DNA from: Pomacea canaliculata
Taxonomy: Eukaryota; Mollusca; Gastropoda; Architaenioglossa; Ampullariidae
DNA: 64,000 bases
Assembly: GCF_003073045.1 (NCBI RefSeq)
Contig: NC_037593.1
Location: forward strand, 14,206,735-14,270,734
Direction: 5' to 3'
Shown: one piece after another, positions 21,701 through 35,100 of the stretch
Layout: each line of letters begins with the position of its first letter
Position numbering within the stretch: the first letter of the stretch is position 1
Program-made: the position numbers and the translations under genes
Notes under the pieces: generated by a model
What the model was told of the DNA's origin: nothing
Database searches by the model: none
Seen by the model: only the letters and a program-made list of their open reading frames with translations

Positions 21701-24700
21701 CATGTCTTTCTGAGTGCAACATGTGTGCCTGCTCATGCAGGCAAAAACATGCATGCAGTTGGCTAATGTAAAATATGTTGTTACTATCGATTTAACACAA
21801 ATCTCTGTTTGCCTATCAAGAATACACAGAAGACTTTTATTCTAGTCCCAACCTTTTTATGAACAAGAAACATTGGTATCTGCTTGCCATCTGTGCTAGT
21901 GAAGAACTTCTGTTCAGTTTCAAACTTGTGGGCGTCAAACCCAGTTACCCTGATCTCTCGAAAAACCTGCAATGGTCAACTCATCATCTTACTGTCACAT
22001 CATAAATTAACTATTAATTATAAACTGATTCTAAGGTTGGTTCAAGATTTAAAGACTGTTTTCATCATTACTTTTTCTTGAAATAAACATGAGAAGCTTT
22101 AGTTAACTAAGCATCTTTAAAACTGATATGAAAGATATAAGAGTTACAGAAAGTCTATCGGCAAAGCAAGTGTTTCTGATTACTTTTTGTATTTTAAAAT
22201 TAAACCTAGATTCAGTGTGAACTACATATCTTAGCAATATTCATCACATCACTCTTTTGTCTCATGCTCATGCAAACCACTCGGTGACAATTTTTCTTAA
22301 ATGTTTCTCACATTTTTTAAGCATATTGTAAGAAAAATTCTAATCATGACCTCAATCAAATGATCTTTCTTAAACAAACATAATGGCACAATATTAAAAT
22401 AAAGAGTAACAATAAGATTGCAAATGTGAAATGGATTTACAGTTCTTGCAGGTATTTCATTCCTGATACATCTAGCAAACATATGATTCCTTAAGTTGAA
22501 GGTTAAAGCATTTGTTATAAGAGTGTTATAATTCACAGTAGTTAAGACACCATATTTGGTAAAATACACAAATGTTACTTATCCACTGAACAAATCTTAA
22601 GGCCGAGATTTAAAAATGTACTTAATAAAAAAACTGTACCTGACAATTATAACGTACCTTTGGTTCATATGTACCCTGTTGCATGTCAAGGTGATATATA
22701 GTTCCAGGTGTCAGAAATGACATGAAGTGGTAAAATATCTGGAAATCATTGATTTCAAGCCATTTTCACATTATCTGATGCATTATGAGTGCAAAAAGCC
22801 TGTTTACTACTATATTTTTGACCAAACTGCAAAAGGATCTGCTTTTCAAAAGAGAACTTTCTTTCAGCCAGTATTTGTCAACCCATCAACACCCCCCTCT
22901 TTACTTTTCTCAAATATACCTTCCCCCTTTTCTTCTACCATCCCAAACATCTTGACAGCTTATCCAGTTTCTACCAAAGTACATCTTCTTGATGGATACC
23001 TGTGCATCATCATCAACATCATCATCAATATAATCCTCTTGTCATCAAAATGCAACACTTTTAAGTGATCATCTTACCTTTACTCATAACAGTAAACTGT
23101 AAGCCATAGCATATTGAGTCTAGAATTACCTTCTTGATGTGGCTTTTGCGTGGAAGCTGATGTTACCCCCCAAAATTTACATTTTAAGGTAATCTTTAAG
23201 TGCTGAATAAAACCATGTTATAAGAGCATCAAAACAATAAACTCTGACCTACCTCCTTATCTTTTCGTTTGCCTGAGAAACCGACTATGGAACCAACATC
23301 TAAAGGCAGCTGTGCTTCTCTTTGACCTGTGGCAAGGTCATGTACAAACAGCTCACTCTGCACACAGCATGACAGTGATCAAAGCCAGTGAACTATGTCA
23401 TAACAGTGTTCTGCAGACTTACCAATATTAGCAGAAAAGATGGCTTAGCATTTGTAAATGGGGAAATAGGAAATACAAGCTTTAGTGATATCATAATAAT
23501 GAATCTTTCACATAATACACACTGGCATGTGCACGTGGGTGTGCACACACATACCCACACTCCTTCCCTCTCTCTTTCAATTACTCTTGTGTTGAACACA
23601 GCTCACCTTTACATCTCTCAGGTAGCAGACAACCAACTTTGTCTGGTTAACACAGGATACCCACTCCAGCACTGCACTCTCGTCCTCATCGATCAAAGTT
23701 GACCAGTTTTCCTGCAGCAGAATAGTTCCCAATGCCTAGGATTTTCTCCAACAGAAACACACTAAGAATTTTTGTAAGCAAATGTGATCCTACCATACTA
23801 CTATATATCTGCTGTAAAAGGTTATCCTTACTGGTTCAGGTCTGGTGAAGTCAATGTTGATCAGCTTATAGCGTGGAGCATTTTTGTTTGTCTTGAATGT
23901 GAAGACTGTCCCCTCATTGGCAACGTACTGAAACATTTTAAGAAATCAAGATTAAATAGTTATTCTTTATAATTCCGAATCCCCAAATTTTTCATTATGT
24001 ATCAGAAAGCTGGATTATTGAAAGGGTAACTCTCCTGTCTGAATATGATAACATAATACACAATGATAAAAAATATTTAGCATTATCTATCTTTGAAAAT
24101 TGTCTCATAAATTATACGTTAAAGATACATATTTTAAAAAGTCTAGAAGACGGTGTGCCAGTGCATCTTAAAGAAAACACTAAGATTGTTCATTTTTAAT
24201 GTGGATGAGGTATCTATAATGAAAAATAACATAATTCAAACTGATAAAGGAAACATGATATTGTTTTATATGTTTAGACACAAATACCATCCATGCACCC
24301 TAGGAATCCAAACTCCTTTTATTTAATCACTTTTTTTTAGATCTATCATGTTAGTTACACTGACGGCTTACAAAGACATTGTTTCTCACCTCATACTCAG
24401 CTTCAAAGTTGTCCACAACTTTCACATAGGGCAATAGACCTGCAGCATATTTTAAACAAATGTTTTCAGAAAAGGGCACAGTCACCTATTAACTCTTTTG
24501 TTTTTGGTATGTGAGTGATGGCTCAAGCCTATTTAAAATGTGAATTCCAGTTTAAGAGAGTTAAGTGTCATAGAAGGAACAAAAAGAAGAAACAATGAAA
24601 AAAGAAATTTCTCATTTAGCTTTCTAAACAGTCTAAGTAAAAAAAAAAAAAAAATTAAAAGGTGCAACCCGAAGCAAATGTGCAATCCTGCATTATCAAG

Positions 24701-27700
24701 AATAATTGTGTCTCACCATTTATGCCATCTTTGAGGTTCTGAAGGTCCACATAATAAAGTCGGTTGACAGGATCACAGCCTTCTCTTGGAGTTAAAAGGA
24801 GGTATTGGCCACAGTCTGTCACTTCTGCTCCTCTACAAAAATACATTACAATTACACATATTAATTTTCTTGCAAAGCTAACTTACCTATAATTACCTAT
24901 GCTATTCTATTTATTAACCTGCCTCCCTTACAATTCATACCTTAATATAGTATAAGACACCAAACCAGCAGGTCGGCTGTGGTCTGCCACTCATAAAAAA
25001 CTTTTTTTTTCTGTCAGATTACAATCCAGGTGTCTCCTGGAGAACACAACTGCATACATGTGCATTTAATTAAGCATGCATGTACAGGAACCCTCGCTCT
25101 CACATGCACACACACCACACACATACACACACATTAAACATACTCTCTCTTACATCATCCACTTTGGATGGTCTGGTGCCTCTGCAACCAGAACATCCTC
25201 ACTTTGATTGGTGCCGAGCCGGTGGTAATACACTTTCTGGTGCAAGTTTGTGGTAGTCTCTGTACCATCTGCCTTGCCCTCCTGTTCTGGGTAGCGCTGT
25301 AAATTAAAAGTACCATCTGAATATACACACATGGTATTTCCACTTTTCTGTTGTGGGGGTAAGGGCTGCTACTGGGATTTTTGCTAAGAGTAACAACAAA
25401 CAAAGAAATGGCATTAAATGCTGAATGTAGGAAGAGCAACAAAAACTCACTAAAAAATACTCCTTTGTCATGATGAAAAGTAATTGATATAAAAAAAAAA
25501 ACCAATGCTTTGTTATCATGAAAAGTTACTCACATTATAAAATAGTCCTTTGTGATCATGAGTCCAGGCCATACTGCTAAATTTCACATGTCGTAAAACA
25601 TCTGACATTTCCTCTCCAGAAGGTGCTTTTTGAAACTGAAGAATCAAATAAAATTTGCAATGTCACAGAACATAAATAAATTTTGATAAGCAATAATGTA
25701 AAACTCAAAAGTATATGTACTTTGTATATTATAATAAGCTATATATATATATACAAGAATAAGAATTGGTTTACTGGCCAAGTGACAATGCACTTGAAAT
25801 ATGACTTCATGATGGAAGAGATAGAACAAAAGAAAGAATAACCGGGCCTATCCTATACATAGTTACTACCCCTCTTCCTTGCTTGCTTTTTCTTCCACAC
25901 TCTCCCTGTCCATCACAGGCACAGACACTGCCTACAGTGACTTGACATGATCCAAATATTGCAGAGCCAACCAAAGCACATTTGTAAGGAGTTACAGATG
26001 GATGCTTGGTCACCTATAGGCACTGTACGCGACCCTTACAGAGTGCAAAAAGACAACTTCAACTACTAATGGTCCTGACACAAGTAATGGCTGAGTTCAG
26101 AAAGGCTTTATATTTCTGAACTACATACACTGCAAGCTGATTCTAATACTTTTTTTTGTGATGAGTGGTAAGGGCTGCCAAAACAGTGGTAAACCTTCTC
26201 TTGTACAACATTCTCTTCCTCTGAATGTACATCTTGCTAAAATCATACTTACCTAGATTAGCCTTTGGACAGAGCATAAACAAATATTTCTAAAAAAGTT
26301 GTGGGAATCCTCCATTTACAATCCAGTTCATTTGCAATTGCTGCTCACCTTGATGGTGACCCAGTCTGAGCCACTGTCACTCAGTCCATAAGCCCAGTAG
26401 GCTCCATTCTCAGAGAAAGCATGACCCTGAAGGGAGACAGTGCCATCCACTGACAGTTTGTTGGGGTCAAAAAACACACGTGGCTCTGCATCAATTGCAT
26501 CTTGCACATACATCACACTGAAACCCAAAATATTAACAAATCAACATCACATTTTCTTAATAAGTCATCTCCCTTTTCTTGTGTGTATATGAATGCATGG
26601 GCACATCTGGTAATTACACAAGCATGCCATAAAACTGCATATGTACACAATTACACATACAGTGGAACCTCGGTTAACGAACTTAATCCGTTCTGGAAAG
26701 CTGTTCGTTATCCGAAATGTTCGTTATCCGAAACAATTTTCTCCATAAGAAATAAAGGAAATAGATTTAATTGGTTCCCAGCCCCTGTTGACTCGCTAAT
26801 ATTTGAAAGTTACAGGCTATATAGGTATTTGTTTTAATGAGAACAGTTATAATGCAATATAAATGGAGTTAAATAAACATAAAAACATTAACGAAAGCAT
26901 TTAAACATCAGAAAACTTGCCGTTTTGACGGCGTGGTTGGAAGCAGGTGTGGGGAGGAAGGGGTGGAATTACTGCTTGGATTCCCCCTCCATGAGCACAC
27001 GTGACATTATAAAATCGGGGGTGACTTCCCTTTTCTTTAACTTTGAGGTTAAAGGAAAAAACTTGTCCAGTGTCTGTTGCTTCTGACTTTTTTGTAAAAC
27101 TCTTCGGTAATACGACATCACATATCCGACAGACGCATGCCCCCTTCATACTTTGAAATCATTTCCTTTTTCAATTCATTTGTTGGCCGCTTCCTTGTCA
27201 TTACCTCACTACTATTAATTGCTCTTAATCTTCTTTTGAGCAATGATTGAGGATTATCTTACTAAAATAAAGCAAAACAATCACTAAATAAGAAGGATGC
27301 GCATAGATAAGGAACGACCGATCGTAACTGTGTCTCCAGCGCGAATGATGACCTGCTGGTCGGTCACGTGTTGTTCACGTGGCTGTTCGTTATCCGAAAT
27401 TTTGTTCGCTATCCGAGACAAACTTTTAACGAAATTTTTGTTCGTTAACCGAAACATTCGCTATCCGAGGCGTTCGCTAACCGAGGTTCCACTGTATATG
27501 TAAAGATATTACAATGATTGTGGATACTATGCACTGATAAAATGAATTTTTTGGTTAAAATACATGTTTCACGTAAATGGGAACAATTACATGTCCTGGT
27601 TCTTGTGCATGCGCACACACATACACAAACACAACTGTGTGATCTTATGTGCATACCTCTGATTTTGCAGACCAGTGTTGTGGAAATAATAGTAATGATC

Positions 27701-29867
27701 TCCCCGATGCATTGGACACCCATACTTGGGATAGTCCCACACTTCTGTAATCCTGTTTACAAATTAGGCACACAATTTATCACACACTCTCTGAGTTTAA
27801 TGTGAGGATGAAGTACTTGTGCTATGTGTATAAATCTAAGAATTAAATATTGTAAAATATTGAAGGAAGGACCTTATGTTCTCAAGTGATTATAAAGCAG
27901 CATCAATGAGTCAGTAATTATAAAATTTGGACTTGATATATTCTTGATGTTGAAAAAACTTTATCTAATAATGAATTGTTAAGCTGTGTGGTAAACCAAG
28001 AGAAAATATCTGTTTGAAGAGTGTTGGTACATAAAGATGTGGAGGTGAATGCGTGTATAAGGAAGGCAGAGATAGAATGATGGTGTAGGGGGCTGTGGTG
28101 GTAGAAGGGAGGTGAAAGGTATTGTAGGGGTGTGAAACCTTATAATATTTTCTAGTAATGTCTTTGCTGGATAATCATATGTGTATATGTGAAAATACAG
28201 GTGAATTATGAATGAAAATTGTATAGATGTGAGTAGGTTCTGGCACTCTTGTGCTTAAAGCAATAAAAGATAAGTCTATGTCTGAATTTAATGTTTTGTC
28301 ATCTAACATCTCCTATCAACTGAATATATAGTATGTGTAATCCAAGGAAAGATTCAATTTTATAAAAAAAAAAAAAAAATTATATCGCTAAAACAATTTC
28401 AGTGAAGCCATAAAAAAATAGACAAAAACATACTGATGCTCTCTGTATCTATCGTGCACACACAAACACACATACACAGAGACGTTTAGTTACAATTTGT
28501 AAATTATAAGAATCTGCTAAAAGTGATATATTTACTAGTTTGTATTAGTACAACCTTGACAATTTAACAGTGTATGAAAGATTAGACTTGCTAAAGATAA
28601 CACTTCAGTAGGTCATACTTCATGCTATGATAGGACGTTTAAGTGTCTAGGATGGCGTCAAGCACTACACTTGTTAGAAAGAAAATGTGCTGATAAATAA
28701 GGACACACATAAAGATCTGTGTCAAATTGACACTACTGTAAATGTTGGATTTAGAATACCTTTTCAGAAGTTTATCCCTGACAGGGCAAGATTCTATAAA
28801 AGGCTTTGAAATCTCATTTTGTGCATCAACAAATGCCCTTGTTTCTTCTGAGTCTGGATCCTCAAGCCATCGATATGGGTCACCTACCTGTGAAAGATAG
28901 AAAAGTATTTTTCATCTCTGCACATATATTTGCAGCAGTCACTTTATTCTACAATGTCTGAATGGATCATCAACAAATTCACCTTCTGTTATTGTTACTG
29001 CAAAGTAATGCCTTTTTAAAACACAAACAAAACAACTGCCTTAAAAAATATTGATTATTTTTATGTATAAACCGTCAATTTACTTTTATATTGTCTGTAA
29101 ATTAATAACAACCTAAGTTAAATCTCAAGAACTAACTTTAAAAGTACATTCTGAATGATTAATAAGATATGATCAAACCGACAGTTTTAGCCTCCTCTGA
29201 TTACTATAAGTAACTTCACTGCACATCATTTGCTCCTGCACAAAAGTGGATTATAATATTCGTTCTGCATGCTGTTATAAAGGTATAATTTTGCAATGAA
29301 ACTGTGCTGCAATTGTGAATTAGGAAAATAAAGAAATCTTTGTGTTTGTCACAGAGTATAAGGTCAATTCCTATTTTTATAGCAAGTACAAACCTTTTCT
29401 CAGGCAAATAAAATTATCTTTTACACTAATCTCTTGATCAATGAAAATTAAGGTGGCGAAAGTGAAAAGAACAGGAAATGACAATAGCACTGCACTGCAA
29501 TCTTTAACACGATCCAAAAAAATCTGTATGTGTCGAAGACACTGCTTCAGCATGAGATTCCCTGAATTATGATTATTAAAGCTAAAGCAAACAGTTCTCG
29601 GGTTGAGATCGCTCTTTGATAAGTGCTTTAGCAGTCAGGCAACACAGTCGACGAATGTAAATTGTTAACATTCAATGCGAATCATACTGTTACCTTCATC
29701 CCGTGATAATCGTCTAAAACCGATTCATTTCTTTGTGCCTTCGGATAAGAAAACTTTCCCATTTTTTTAAACTTGTAAAAAATGCGAGGAGATTGAAGGT
29801 AGAAGGATACAAGAACGGCGAACAATGCCAAGCAGACAGCGGAAGCAACCCCGGTATCCCAGCGCAT
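18706..29867 (-). CDS. PREP: Prolyl endopeptidase (prolyl oligopeptidase, S9A), 20 exons, N-terminal anchor
   Basis: PREP cleaves short peptides after proline. Exons 5' to 3': 29867-29694, 28887-28760, 27752-27657, 26517-26349, 25635-25534, 25296-25154, 24832-24717, 24439-24390, 23927-23832, 23711-23607, 23357-23253, 22738-22658, 21966-21853, 21415-21267, 21059-20943, 20756-20661, 19964-19863, 19458-19300, 19053-18985, 18771-18706. All have GT-AG ends and matching phases except at exon 18. Landmarks: [18 protein letters not shown]; propeller segments such as [15 protein letters not shown] and [10 protein letters not shown]; then the hydrolase domain with YGYGGF, the Ser nucleophile in [13 protein letters not shown], Asp in [11 protein letters not shown] and His in [12 protein letters not shown]. 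Length is about 745 residues against the usual ~710. The excess is a hydrophobic segment ([19 protein letters not shown]) before a second Met ([10 protein letters not shown], 29762), which would give the normal cytosolic form. Exon 18 contains several small indels and an in-frame stop. Family assignment is secure. Confidence 0.95.
23525..23560. repeat. CA-rich tract in a PREP intron
   Basis: Short CA-rich run between exons 10 and 11; similar short tracts occur at about 25100-25135 and 27612-27635. They are ordinary intronic microsatellites. Confidence 0.6.
26660..27494 (-). mobile_element. Tigger/pogo-type DNA transposon deletion derivative, 835 bases
   Basis: It starts CAGTGGAACCTCGGTTAACG and ends with the inverted copy, CGTTCGCTAACCGAGGTTCCACTG, flanked by TA (26658-26659 and 27495-27496). 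Internal subterminal repeats of the type GTTCGTTATCCGAAA occur near both ends. On the minus strand, from an ATG at 27201, it encodes [20 protein letters not shown] followed by GMRLSD. This is the start of a CENP-B/pogo-type helix-turn-helix transposase; it soon meets a stop and the catalytic domain is missing. It lies in the PREP intron between exons 3 and 4, in the same orientation as PREP. It is not mobile on its own. Confidence 0.85.
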
Positions 29868-30099
29868 GATTCGCAGCGAAGCTGCCACATCTTCATCCAA
29901 TCAAATAAACGGAAAATATTAGAACTTACACGTACGTCTAATTTTGTCCAATGAAAATGCAGGACGATCTTCACTGCGAGAGCATACAAAATGGCGTTTA
30001 TGTTGCTTTCGTTTTGACAATCGATATCTACATTTTATACTTGGACACCGTTTCTTTTTATGAACACGAACTGGAACTATTATCTGTTAAAACCTAACA
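29868..30099. promoter_or_regulatory. Shared bidirectional promoter of PREP and PTRHD1
   Basis: The first PREP ATG (29867, -) and the PTRHD1 ATG (30100, +) are only 232 bases apart and diverge. Two CCAAT motifs lie in the interval (29897-29901 and about 29946-29950). There is no TATA box in a sensible position. This arrangement suggests a common housekeeping-type promoter; that is inferred from spacing and motifs only. Confidence 0.65.
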
Positions 30100-31312
30100 A
30101 TGACGAGTATCGTTCAGTATGTCGTTGTTCGTAGTGATCTGGTCAAAACGAAGAAGTGGCCACTAGGGGCTCTCATAGCACAAGCCTGTCATGCTAGTTC
30201 TGCTGCCATTCATCTCTTTTATAAGACTCAACACACACAGGAGTACCTGTCTGATTTGGACCGTATGCATAAAGTTGTATTGGAGGTATTGTTATTCGTA
30301 CACCTGTATATAGGAATGTTGTATACTGATTTATTACAACCTTTCCTGTCACGTCAATAGCCTACACCATGAATGTGTGCCCTTATTTATCAGCACATTT
30401 TCTTTGTAACAATAGTGCTTGACACCATCCAAGGCACTTAAACATCCCATCATAACATGAAGTATGACTTACTGAATTGTTATCTTCAGCAAGTCTTTCA
30501 AACACGGGGAACGGGGATATAAGTTCGTGCCTACACAAAATCAACTTGTGCAATATGTGCATACACATTATGAGGTCGGACGGAGACCAGTAGTGTTTGG
30601 ATTTGTGTTGGTTGATTGGTTTGATAAGAAAATGGTACTACCTGCAGACCATATTTTCCATAAAAAGATAATGTTAAGGAATCATATGCAGACCTGTCTA
30701 CCCTTAATGGTTAGCCATATACATCATGAGAAATCCTCGCTATTGTGGTAATTATGTCTAAGGCCAAAAAATTATGGGAATTATTTTACAACTTTGTTTT
30801 TTATTTCTTTCTTCTTTAGATGTTTCGTTTATTTCTTGCAGTTGGATAGCTTTCAAGCAGTTGTCCATTTGCTAGCTCTGAATATTTTTTGTGCACGATA
30901 CAGCTGGTGAGACCAAAGGCATACTTCTCAAGAAAGGAAGGGGATTATTTTCCCAGATCTGGGGGAATACAGTTTTGTAGACAGTTTACCCAAACATTAG
31001 GAAAACAAAATATGCAACTCATTCATCCTTAAGACTGATGACATAAATACTCAAACAAAGATGAACAGACATGTAAGTAAATAAACATCTGTATGTAATA
31101 TATCTTGTATGATGCACTGAATGTATGCCCCTTTCTTTCAGGCCAAAGATGAGGAAAGCCTGAAGGAACTGTCTCAAATGCTTACCACGTCTCAGGTTGA
31201 CTTTAAGCTGTGGGTAGAACAGCCAGAGAACTTTCCTACCTGCCTAGCCACACGGCCATACCCTAAAGAGGAAATTCAGCAGTACTTCAAACAGTTTAAA
31301 CTAATGAAATAA
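30100..31312 (+). CDS. PTRHD1: Peptidyl-tRNA hydrolase domain-containing protein 1
   Basis: Two exons, 30100-30285 and 31142-31312, joined in phase 0 (GTATTGGAG|GTATTG donor; CTTTCTTTCAG acceptor), give 118 residues, close to the PTRHD1 core. Landmarks: IVQYVVVRSDL, then the Pth2-family segment WPLGALIAQACHAS, DRMHKVVLE at the splice, then LWVEQPENFPTCLA and TRPYPKEEIQQYF near the C-terminus. The family is related to archaeal/eukaryotic Pth2 hydrolases, which release peptides from stalled peptidyl-tRNA; PTRHD1 itself is less well characterised. The start is the first ATG, 10 residues before the conserved block. It is divergent from PREP. AATAAA follows at 31616. The gene looks intact. Confidence 0.95.
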
Positions 31313-31615
31313 AGTGCGATGTTCTGAGCTAGCAGTTGTGATGACATTTTCAAATGCCTTGCATGTCCCCAAATGCATGTATAGGAAGGATGGTGGGAAA
31401 ATGTGGGTGAGGAAAATAGAACTCTTCTGTTCACAATCACATCAATATTATTCTGTTCAAACTTACATTAATATTGTTATGCCTAAACTGGAAGAACTAT
31501 ATGTCATCAAGTATCAAGAGGTGGATGAATGCTTCATTCAAGCACCTTGCTAAACTTTCAAGATGTTAAAAAATGTGAAGTAAAGAAACATTTTAAAATG
31601 GTTGGTGCTATCACC

Positions 31616-31621
31616 AATAAA
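31616..31621 (+). terminator. Poly(A) signal of PTRHD1
   Basis: Canonical AATAAA 304 bases after the stop codon, in an AT-rich 3' UTR. Confidence 0.6.
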
Positions 31622-31894
31622 GGGAAACGGTTCTCTGCTGTAACATTATTTCTTTTAACAGGTTATTAAGATTGAAATAACACATGTACATACTTTTATT
31701 TGCAAGTAAAGCAGTTTATAAAGACCAGTCTATTATACAATTTTGAACTACAAACAGTGAAGCCTTTAATAATACTACACAATCATTTCTACTAGTATAG
31801 TTGCCTATTCCGTTTAACAGAGTAACAAGGCAATGTGTTAGTATAGAGTGGAGTGTGCCTAAATTTGCATTGCATTGTACGAGTCCCATCTCCT

Positions 31895-32095
31895 AGAGAC
31901 AGGGTGCAACGGTTAGCGCCTGTGACCAATACAGTGAGCATTGGCTATCTTGGGTTCAGATCTCATCTCTGGCACACTTCTTTCTCTGCATGCGGCATCT
32001 GTTTACAAGGCTGGCTGCTTTGCTGTGATATAGCCTTAGTTGCTGATTTGGCATAAAACACCAATTCTTCTCCCTCCCACCCCCTAGGGGCAATT
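31895..32095 (+). repeat. tRNA-derived SINE
   Basis: The head has an A-box-like GGTGCAACGGTTAGCGCC and, about 45 bases on, a B-box GGGTTCAGATCTC. It is followed by a body with GGCATAAAACACCAATTC, a common feature of tRNA-derived molluscan SINEs. The head does not match a functional tRNA. Exact edges and target duplications are not clear. Confidence 0.6.
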
Positions 32096-32129
32096 AGCAT
32101 AAGTGGTTAACTGTGACTTAATCACAGCA

Positions 32130-35100
32130 TGTGAAGAATAGAAGGCAACCGTCTTCTTTCTTCTGCCTTAAGCAAACAAATCAGGCAGTCTTGGTGTTGG
32201 GTAGGCAAGGTTCTCCAGTCACAGGAACAGTCGAGCCTTTAAGTAGTAACCTTCCTCTCCGGATTTGATGTGTGCATACCACCACGCTAGCAGCAGACTC
32301 ATACTTCAACTTTTCAAAAAAGGCGAAAATGGAAGTGTTTGGTTTCTCAGAGAAAAGGAGACTAAATTGGAACTGAATTAGATTTACCAAATGGACATTT
32401 GCCGACTGAGTTCATCATTTACACTCTTTTAAAATTAGTCTCTTGTTCATTTTTTTCTGTTGCAAAATAGTGCTAATACATCGGTGGCATGTTAAATATT
32501 TTGTTGAGTTTGTACTTAAGTTTTTACTTTGATGCTATATAGTTGCACTCTCAGTACAAAGGCCCGCCTGGTCAGGGAGATGAAGGAAATCAATATCACA
32601 GGCTGCTGCTGGGTCCGCCTACAGTGCTTCTCATTGTGTGGAGGAGATAACATAGTCATAAAAAAACTGCTCTGGAAGCTAGATGGCAAGAAGCAAGAGC
32701 TGGACATTTTCTTCAAGCACACTAATCCATATGTAGTGTGACAGACGCATTCTCCACAAAATGATTTCACGCACACACACACACATGCCCTTTATGCAAA
32801 TGTTCGAAAAGGGGATGAAGAACTTTCAGCATAACAAATAAGTAGTCAAAGTAACATCTTTACTAAATTAGTATGAGAATGACAGCCTTATTATGCACTT
32901 TTATGTATGTCATGTGAACCAGCCACATCTCTGAGAATTTCTGATGGATACAAGAAGTGGGAATGAGAGGTGAAAACAGAACAATAATGAAATAAAAGAA
33001 CAAGTTCTTAATTGTTGTTACTGGAGAATAAATTCTTTAATGAACACTCGCGAAGAAAGATTTTTCTGCAGAAAATATTATAGTATAAGGAAACAGACCT
33101 CACAGCTAAGTTTCTGTTAGGGATGGCGGCGATTCACCAGAGGGCTGTATGAGCAATATCAATGGAAATGACATTACCAAGACAAGAGTCTGAGGGACAA
33201 TGAATTATTGTGCTGAGCTCTAGAATAATATGACACATGATGCGTATTATGCTCATTGGAGGACCGGCGACACTATTCGTATTTTTACTGATGTGGATAA
33301 CTGATTATAGTTTATCACTAAGACGCTAGTCAAAGTAAATAAAGACTTTCCTTTAGTAAAACTCTTTTCTCCAGCACCAGACAAGGATTTCACACACACA
33401 TACACCTTTAGGGTATGAATCAATTACACTTTCACACTCAGAGGATTGCACCTGTAAAAACTACAAGTGTCACATTAAGGAATATGTGTCTGATCCGCAC
33501 TCGCTTCACCCTGTTCTCCATGTGACAGGCGCTTTAGACACTCCACCACCAACAGCCCCAGAAAAAAGTCCAGAAAGGAACACAGAAAATATTAATGGAA
33601 AACACATCGATCGGGAAAGAACTAAAAACAAAAAATGTCCAGAGCATGACACATTTCGCAAGGGAAGTCATCATCCTCGCCAGTGGCGGAAAGACGTCAA
33701 GCTGTCGGACAGCGCAACTGTCGGAGGAGTGAGCGGACATCGCCCCAAAGATCACGTGATTGTACAATATTGTGTCTACACCCGATGAAACTTATTGATC
33801 CTTTATAATGAGTACATGGAGCAGGCTCTTTCTCTTGTCGCCAGGTAATCATACATAAGACGAGAGATGAGTTCAGTCTCTGGTGCTGACATTATTTCCC
33901 CCAAATGGAGATGTTCAACTCAGGTAGAAATGCCTCACCTTCACTCGGGTTTATCCCTGCGTGTCTTGCTTTGGAAGAAATTGTAATTGGCTGGAGGGAC
34001 ATAAAGACCTTCATAGCTTGTCACCTCAGGTAAGACTTCCTGTTGGAGATGCATACACAACAGCAGGCAGAAAACATGAGAGAGAGAGAAGGCAGGATGA
34101 ACAGACCGAAAATCGCCAAACAACATTAATATTGTTATTTTCTGTGTGTATGTGTGTCTGTGTTTTGCTTTTGTATGCGTGTGCGTGCATGTGGGTAAAC
34201 TCTTATCTTTTAAAGAAAAAAAATATCATTTATGTACTAGTAATCTAGCGCCAGACCATCTGCTGCCATTTTTCGTCGATGACAATAAACTAATTCCCTT
34301 TGTCCCACTACAATGCTGCTTATCTTAAATCCTCGAGATGCTTTTTAAGTTCACCAGGGTGAAAAACATTTTTCACGTGATTAGGTTTAGTCTAGTAAAT
34401 TCCCAAGCCTCGGCGAATAACATTGTTTCCTTCAAAAGACATACACTCGCTTTAACCTCGCAATTCTCTCATCTCGTTTTGAAAAGGTGGCTTCTCGTGA
34501 CGTCACAAAAACCGGCTTCCGGTTATGGCAGTCTTCAGTAGCAAGAGCTTGAAATCCGTGCATTGGCTGCTGCCAGAAGTGATGTCAGAATTTAAAATTT
34601 GGTTTAAACCAGGAGTCTTTTTCCCACAAACATCACAATGCCTTGTTGTGATCATATGATGTAGTTACCGCGGTGTATTAAGCTTTTAGCAACTGTTAAT
34701 CAACTGATCTATCAATCAGTCCTTATTGTCTGTGTAAGGTGAAAGTTCAGGACAGAAATTTGCCTTTGGCTCTCACTAGAAGACTTACAGATGAAAGTGA
34801 AGTGTCACAAGCTCACACACACAGACACAAACCCTCCTAAGCATCGAGTGCTAAGAATACAATAATGCTAACAACGCAACAAAATAATTTTAAGAGACAG
34901 AATAATCCTAGGAATGTTTCTTACTGAGGATGATGATGGCTGCTGGCACGAAAGACCTGAGTTGGTATGCATTTCTTCGCACTTGTCGCCTGCCAGAAGG
35001 TAGAAGAAGACCTTCATATTATACAGTCCTGTCCCCTGTTAATGGCAATGACATGTGCTGTTCAGTTTTCAGCAAGTCTGAGTCTCATTTTGTTTTTCTC

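Noticed and set aside
31895-31970. Possible tRNA gene
   Set aside because: A- and B-box-like sequences are present, but the acceptor and anticodon arms do not form, and a SINE body follows.
33486-33788. 100-codon Lys/His/Pro-rich frame
   Set aside because: No homology, no splice or poly(A) context, and length is within chance for this composition.
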